Below are positions 60,699 to 64,000 of a stretch of 64,000 nucleotides of DNA, piece by piece (position 1 is the first letter of the stretch; each line of letters begins with the position of its first letter). The notes under the pieces were generated by a model. The model was not told the origin of the DNA, searched no databases, and saw nothing but the letters and a program-made list of their open reading frames with translations. Both the position numbers and the translations under genes were made by a program. The stretch is from an uncultured Clostridia bacterium (GTDB lineage Bacteria; Bacillota; Clostridia; Christensenellales; Borkfalkiaceae): positions 1 to 64,000 of the forward strand of contig CANQET010000009.1 of assembly GCA_947595585.1 (NCBI GenBank). Reading direction: 5' to 3'.

Positions 60699-60782
60699 TA
60701 GTTTTGGACATATGAGGAGAAAAAATTTTTCTTATGTTAAGTTTTTTACATTTTTTTACAATATTTTACGAAATCCCTCAAT

Positions 60783-61583
60783 TTATTGCAGAAAATCGTT
60801 TCCAAATAACATTCCTCGCGCCGTTCCGAAGCGCCCTCCGCGCAGAAGATGTGCCTTCAGCGCACGCTGCAAAGAGGTGGTCTCGGGCAGTTCTTCCAAA
60901 GGAAGACCCTTCTTCCGGAAGATGAAGCCGAGGCCGTCTGCGTCTTCGTAGCGGGCGAGGAGACGGAAGCGGGCGGCGAAGGCGAGGATGCGCGAATCCT
61001 CGGGGAGCAGCTCCTTGAGGGTGGGCTCGAGCATCCACGAAGTACAGGTCATGGGCGCAGCGGAAAAGGCGGGATAGAACTCGGAAAAGAACGCACGTGC
61101 CGCCGCCATGGAGGCATCCACCGAGGGCGCCGAAAGATCGGCCCGCAGCGGGATATGCACGGAGAGCTCGGGCCCCGTCTCCTCGATGCACATCTCGTAT
61201 TCGAGGGCGCCGATGCGGAAGAGGGAGAGCGAGGTCTGCCGCCCCGCCCAGCTCCACGTCTCGAAGCCGTATTCCCCGTGCGCGAGAAAATATTCCTCCA
61301 CGAAGCGGGAAAACGCCCCCATGGTATCAAAATATACGCCATCGGGGATGCCGCGGCGCATATACTTTGCATGGGCGAGCACGGCGGCATCGAGCATGGC
61401 GGAGAGGATCTTCCTCCCGTCGGGATCGGGCGCCAGCCCCGCGTAGAGGACCTTGGCCGCGGCGTCGTAACTTTCGCGTTCGCACAAAAGGGCAATCTCC
61501 CGCGTAAAACCCGCGACCTGTGGTAGTTTATTCACCATTTCCGCGGGCATGCCGATGCGGGAGAGCAGGGTATTTTTCTCCAT
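60783..61583 (-). CDS. Acyltransferase domain-containing protein (GNAT_C type)
   Basis: 266 residues, cytoplasmic. Recognised from FETWSWAGRQTSLSLFRIGA, LEYEMCI, VHIPLRADLS and SWMLEPTLKELLPEDSRIL, which recur in a Firmicute family annotated as acyltransferase-like with a GNAT C-terminal-type domain. No clear acetyl-CoA P-loop was picked out, so activity is uncertain. It starts one base after the GH31 stop and shares its transcript. A modifying role on sugars released by GH31 or GH20 is conceivable. Nothing seen acts as a terminator in the AT-rich 60720-60782. Confidence 0.65.
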   Translation of the reverse strand: MEKNTLLSRIGMPAEMVNKLPQVAGFTREIALLCERESYDAAAKVLYAGLAPDPDGRKILSAMLDAAVLAHAKYMRRGIPDGVYFDTMGAFSRFVEEYFLAHGEYGFETWSWAGRQTSLSLFRIGALEYEMCIEETGPELSVHIPLRADLSAPSVDASMAAARAFFSEFYPAFSAAPMTCTSWMLEPTLKELLPEDSRILAFAARFRLLARYEDADGLGFIFRKKGLPLEELPETTSLQRALKAHLLRGGRFGTARGMLFGNDFLQ

Positions 61584-61584
61584 G

Positions 61585-63579
61585 TCAGGGTGCTACGATG
61601 ATCGTCTCGAAGGTGCCGAGCGAGGACTTCGTCTCGCCGTCGTCGCGGGCGACTTCGTATTCGGTGGGGCGGTCGATGAAGCGCAGGAAGTAGAGGTGCT
61701 GTTCATCGAGCAAGGAGACGTTCATGGCGGGCTTGGCGAGCGGGACGACCTTCCCTTCCCGCAGGAAGAAGACGACTTCGTTGAGCGGGATCTCGATGTA
61801 ATAATCCCCCTTTTCGTAGATGCCTTCCTCGAGATAGACCCCCTCCTTCATGCGGATGAGCTTCATGCGGGCGGGGAAATATACATAGCGTCCCCTCGCG
61901 TTTTGCTCGACGACGGGGGCGATCATGATGCTATCGCCGATGAAGAGCTGATCTTCGACACCGCGCGCACGCTTATCTTCGGGGTAATCGAATGCGAGCG
62001 GGCGGGAGAGCATCTTCCCGCGGAGGGCGCATTTTACGAATTCGCTGTAGAGGTAGGGGATCATGGCGTAGCGCATGCTGAGGATGTTGTGGAAGGCGGC
62101 CTTATCCTTGAAGACGTAGCACTCCTGATCCCGTGTGCCGAGCGAGGCGTGGTTGCGCATGAGGGGCGTAAAGATGCCGAAGGCCAGCCAGCGGAGCATG
62201 AGCTCCTCCGTCGTATCGTGGCCGTGGCCGCCGAGGTCGGCGCCCGCGTACAGGAAGCCGCACATGTCGAGCCCGGGCATCATCGCAAGGTTGAGCTTCA
62301 GGTGCGACCACCACGAGCAGTTGTCCCCCGTCCAGATGCCGCCGTAGCGGTGGTGCCCGATGTAGGAGGAACGCGAGAAGAGCAGGAAACGGCGGTCGGG
62401 ATCGTATTGCTCGAAATACTCGGACGCGCCGCGCGTCATGTTGTAGCCATAGAGGTTGTGCACCTTCTTGTGGACGTGCCGCCCGTCGGGGGCGTTGTGG
62501 TAGAAGGAAGCGTAGTCATCGGGGTTGTTCGCGAGCTCGTGGAACTTGCCCGTGACGTCGTAGAAGGCCTCGAGATCGAGATTCTTGCCCTGTGCCGCGG
62601 CGACGTAGGAGATCGCATCCGAGAGCCGCCCCTTGCTGTAGAAGATGCCCGGCTCGTTCATATCGTTCCAGAAGCCCTCGATGCCCTGATCGAGGAGGGC
62701 CTTATACTGCGAACCGAACCACAGGCGTGCTTCGGGATTCAAGACGTCGGGCAGGACGCTGTCGCCCGGCCAAACGCCGACGATGAAGGGCTTGCCTTCG
62801 GCGTCCGTACAGAAGTACCCCTTCTCGAGGCCTTCCTCATAGACGGAATACCCAGCTTCGACCTTGACGGCCGCATCGATGATGGGCACGAGATGCACCC
62901 CGCTCCGCTTCATGCTCTTGGCGAGCTTGGTGAGATCGGGATAGCGCTCGGGATCGACCGTGAAGTCCTTATAGTCCTTCATGTAGTCGATATCCATGTA
63001 GATCATATCGAGGGGAAGCTCGGCCTTGCGGTAGCCGTCGTACACGGCACGGATATCCGCCTCGCACTTATAGCCCCATTTGGACTGCGCGAAGCCGAAC
63101 GCCCACTTGGGTGGGATATAGCTCGGGCCGATGAGGGCACGGAACTCTTCGACGATCTTCAATACGCTCTCCCCTTCGAGGATGTAGACGTCGGCGTCCT
63201 CGCTCGTCACGGTGAGCATGTCGCGGTCGGAATAGCCGATGTCGAAGACGACCTCCCCGGGGCAATCGAAGAAGGCGCCGAAGGTCTTCTCGCCGAAGAC
63301 GACGATGAAATTATGTGCACCGTATAGCGACTTTCTTCCCTCGTGGATGATGGGGTCGTCGTAATTCCAGCTCTTGTAGATCCAGCCGCGCTTGTTGATG
63401 CCGCGGATCTGCTCGCCGAGGCCGTAGACGCAATCCTCTGCGCCGAGGGCGTAGGAGAAGATGTACTTCCCCTCCTCTTCCCGGAGCGTGAACGGGGCGA
63501 TCTCGCCCTCCGCCGCGGGGACTTCTTGCACCGTCGCATCCGTCTTGACGGGGACGCCGTAGGTATACTTTTTGATCAT
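61585..63579 (-). CDS. GH31-family alpha-glucosidase-like enzyme
   Basis: 664 residues, no signal peptide. It has an N-terminal beta domain with VYGLGEQIRGINKRGW, then the barrel with WAFGFAQSKWGYKCEADIRA and PLDMIYMDIDYM. The nucleophile Asp is in GFWNDMNEPG (about 303) and the acid/base Asp in WTGDNCSWW (about 416). MRNHASLGTRDQE matches the substrate-binding loop of GH31 alpha-glucosidases. It lies in one transcript with the GH20-like gene upstream and the GNAT_C gene downstream. Compared with the GH31 at 42.7 kb it belongs to the WxDMNE branch, so the two probably act on different linkages. Confidence 0.93.
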   Translation of the reverse strand: MIKKYTYGVPVKTDATVQEVPAAEGEIAPFTLREEEGKYIFSYALGAEDCVYGLGEQIRGINKRGWIYKSWNYDDPIIHEGRKSLYGAHNFIVVFGEKTFGAFFDCPGEVVFDIGYSDRDMLTVTSEDADVYILEGESVLKIVEEFRALIGPSYIPPKWAFGFAQSKWGYKCEADIRAVYDGYRKAELPLDMIYMDIDYMKDYKDFTVDPERYPDLTKLAKSMKRSGVHLVPIIDAAVKVEAGYSVYEEGLEKGYFCTDAEGKPFIVGVWPGDSVLPDVLNPEARLWFGSQYKALLDQGIEGFWNDMNEPGIFYSKGRLSDAISYVAAAQGKNLDLEAFYDVTGKFHELANNPDDYASFYHNAPDGRHVHKKVHNLYGYNMTRGASEYFEQYDPDRRFLLFSRSSYIGHHRYGGIWTGDNCSWWSHLKLNLAMMPGLDMCGFLYAGADLGGHGHDTTEELMLRWLAFGIFTPLMRNHASLGTRDQECYVFKDKAAFHNILSMRYAMIPYLYSEFVKCALRGKMLSRPLAFDYPEDKRARGVEDQLFIGDSIMIAPVVEQNARGRYVYFPARMKLIRMKEGVYLEEGIYEKGDYYIEIPLNEVVFFLREGKVVPLAKPAMNVSLLDEQHLYFLRFIDRPTEYEVARDDGETKSSLGTFETIIVAP

Positions 63580-63598
63580 AGGTATGGCTCCTTTTTGT

Positions 63599-64000
63599 TT
63601 ATTCGTTGACGTTGACCGACGTCATGCGGCGCCAGCGCCATTCGCACTGGTCGTAGTCTTTTTCGAATTCCTCGTTGTGGCCCATGAAGTCGAGGAGCTT
63701 CTCCCCGAGTTCGGGCACCGAGGGCGCTTCGCCGTCGAGATAGGCGCTCACCTTGCGGATGGCCGTCTGCACCCGCTGTTTGAGGGCGCCGATGCGAAGA
63801 TCCTGCACGTCGAAGCCGTTGGGGCGGTTCTCCCTCTCCCACTGCGCGCGGAGGGCCTCGTAAAATGCTTCAATGAGGGCGGGAAGCCGCTTGAGACGGG
63901 CAAGTTCGCATGCAAGCGCCTTCTTGTCTCCCGATGCATATGCGCGGCGCAGGGTGACGCCGATCTCGGATTTGATCGCGAGAAGTTCGGCGAGCGTGCG
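63599..64000 (-). CDS. C-terminus of a GH20-like beta-N-acetylhexosaminidase (partial)
   Basis: The reading frame is open from the window edge to the stop at 63599, 133 residues. The ORF track lists only the last 69 because it needs a start codon. The text REN-RPNGFDVQDLRIGALKQR, followed by a helix and a closing RWRRMTSVNV, resembles the helical C-terminal tail of Firmicute GH20 hexosaminidases. The catalytic barrel lies outside the window, so the assignment rests on the tail only. It is the upstream member of the GH31/GNAT_C transcript. Confidence 0.55.
   Translation of the reverse strand, partial: RTLAELLAIKSEIGVTLRRAYASGDKKALACELARLKRLPALIEAFYEALRAQWERENRPNGFDVQDLRIGALKQRVQTAIRKVSAYLDGEAPSVPELGEKLLDFMGHNEEFEKDYDQCEWRWRRMTSVNVNE

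Overview
The window reads as a chromosomal stretch of a high-GC, spore-forming Firmicute, probably an uncultured Clostridia or Christensenellales-type gut bacterium. The evidence is spoIIR, a T-box leader on pheST, sigma-A promoters that are almost all TTGACA-17-TATAAT, AGGAGG ribosome sites, and LplB/LplC-type sugar permeases. The exact taxon cannot be settled from sequence reading. No rRNA, tRNA, CRISPR array, integrase or transposase was seen.

Layout. 0-3.2 kb: a minus-strand two-gene unit. It encodes an XRE-type regulator whose long body has an ankyrin-like stretch and a C-terminal RNxxxH (HEPN-like) motif, plus an unknown partner. It has two promoters and a palindrome that may be an operator. 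3.6-5.3 kb: a hotdog thioesterase and spoIIR. 6.4-12.1 kb: a plus-strand operon of four prepilin-like genes. The first is interrupted by a run of 16 G, and the last is a 1320-residue protein with GLUG-type repeats. 13-24.7 kb: three minus-strand housekeeping units: pheS-pheT under a T-box; metG-tatD-radical SAM-rsmA; and serS-exonuclease-rsmF. The last two are chained by 4-base stop/start overlaps. 24.8-27.5 kb: a P-type cation ATPase. 28-31.1 kb: a beta-CASP-like metallo-hydrolase and a PD-(D/E)XK-like protein with a small partner.

31-64 kb is mostly a carbohydrate-use region. A strong promoter at 55.5 kb leads into a 1501-residue lipoprotein with three internal repeats. It is followed by a solute-binding lipoprotein carrying a rubredoxin-like knuckle, two ABC permeases, DUF4127, a GH31 enzyme, an Ig-like lipoprotein, a GDPD-family protein, two tandem GH26-like proteins, NanE and a Gfo/Idh oxidoreductase ending at a terminator, then a mutarotase-like protein and a GH36 alpha-galactosidase. 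rpsB-tsf interrupts this region. Beyond it lie an RpiR/SIS regulator, a GNAT_C-type protein, a second GH31 and the end of a GH20-like enzyme. No ABC ATPase is present, so a shared ATPase elsewhere is likely. The gene set suggests uptake and trimming of an alpha-linked, N-acetylhexosamine-containing glycan.

Six intergenic blocks (about 4.3-4.7, 5.3-6.3, 12.2-13.0, 27.5-28.0, 55.8-56.8 and 58.8-59.7 kb) are mosaics of five dispersed repeat families. All six lie at the 3' ends of transcription units. One family carries a complete intrinsic terminator, and another folds into several hairpins inside a closing stem. A smaller block at 3.3-3.6 kb holds an unrelated 52-bp direct repeat. Many ORF-track entries in these blocks (peptides such as VRNDV or PPPYPPPMEG) are translated repeats, not genes.
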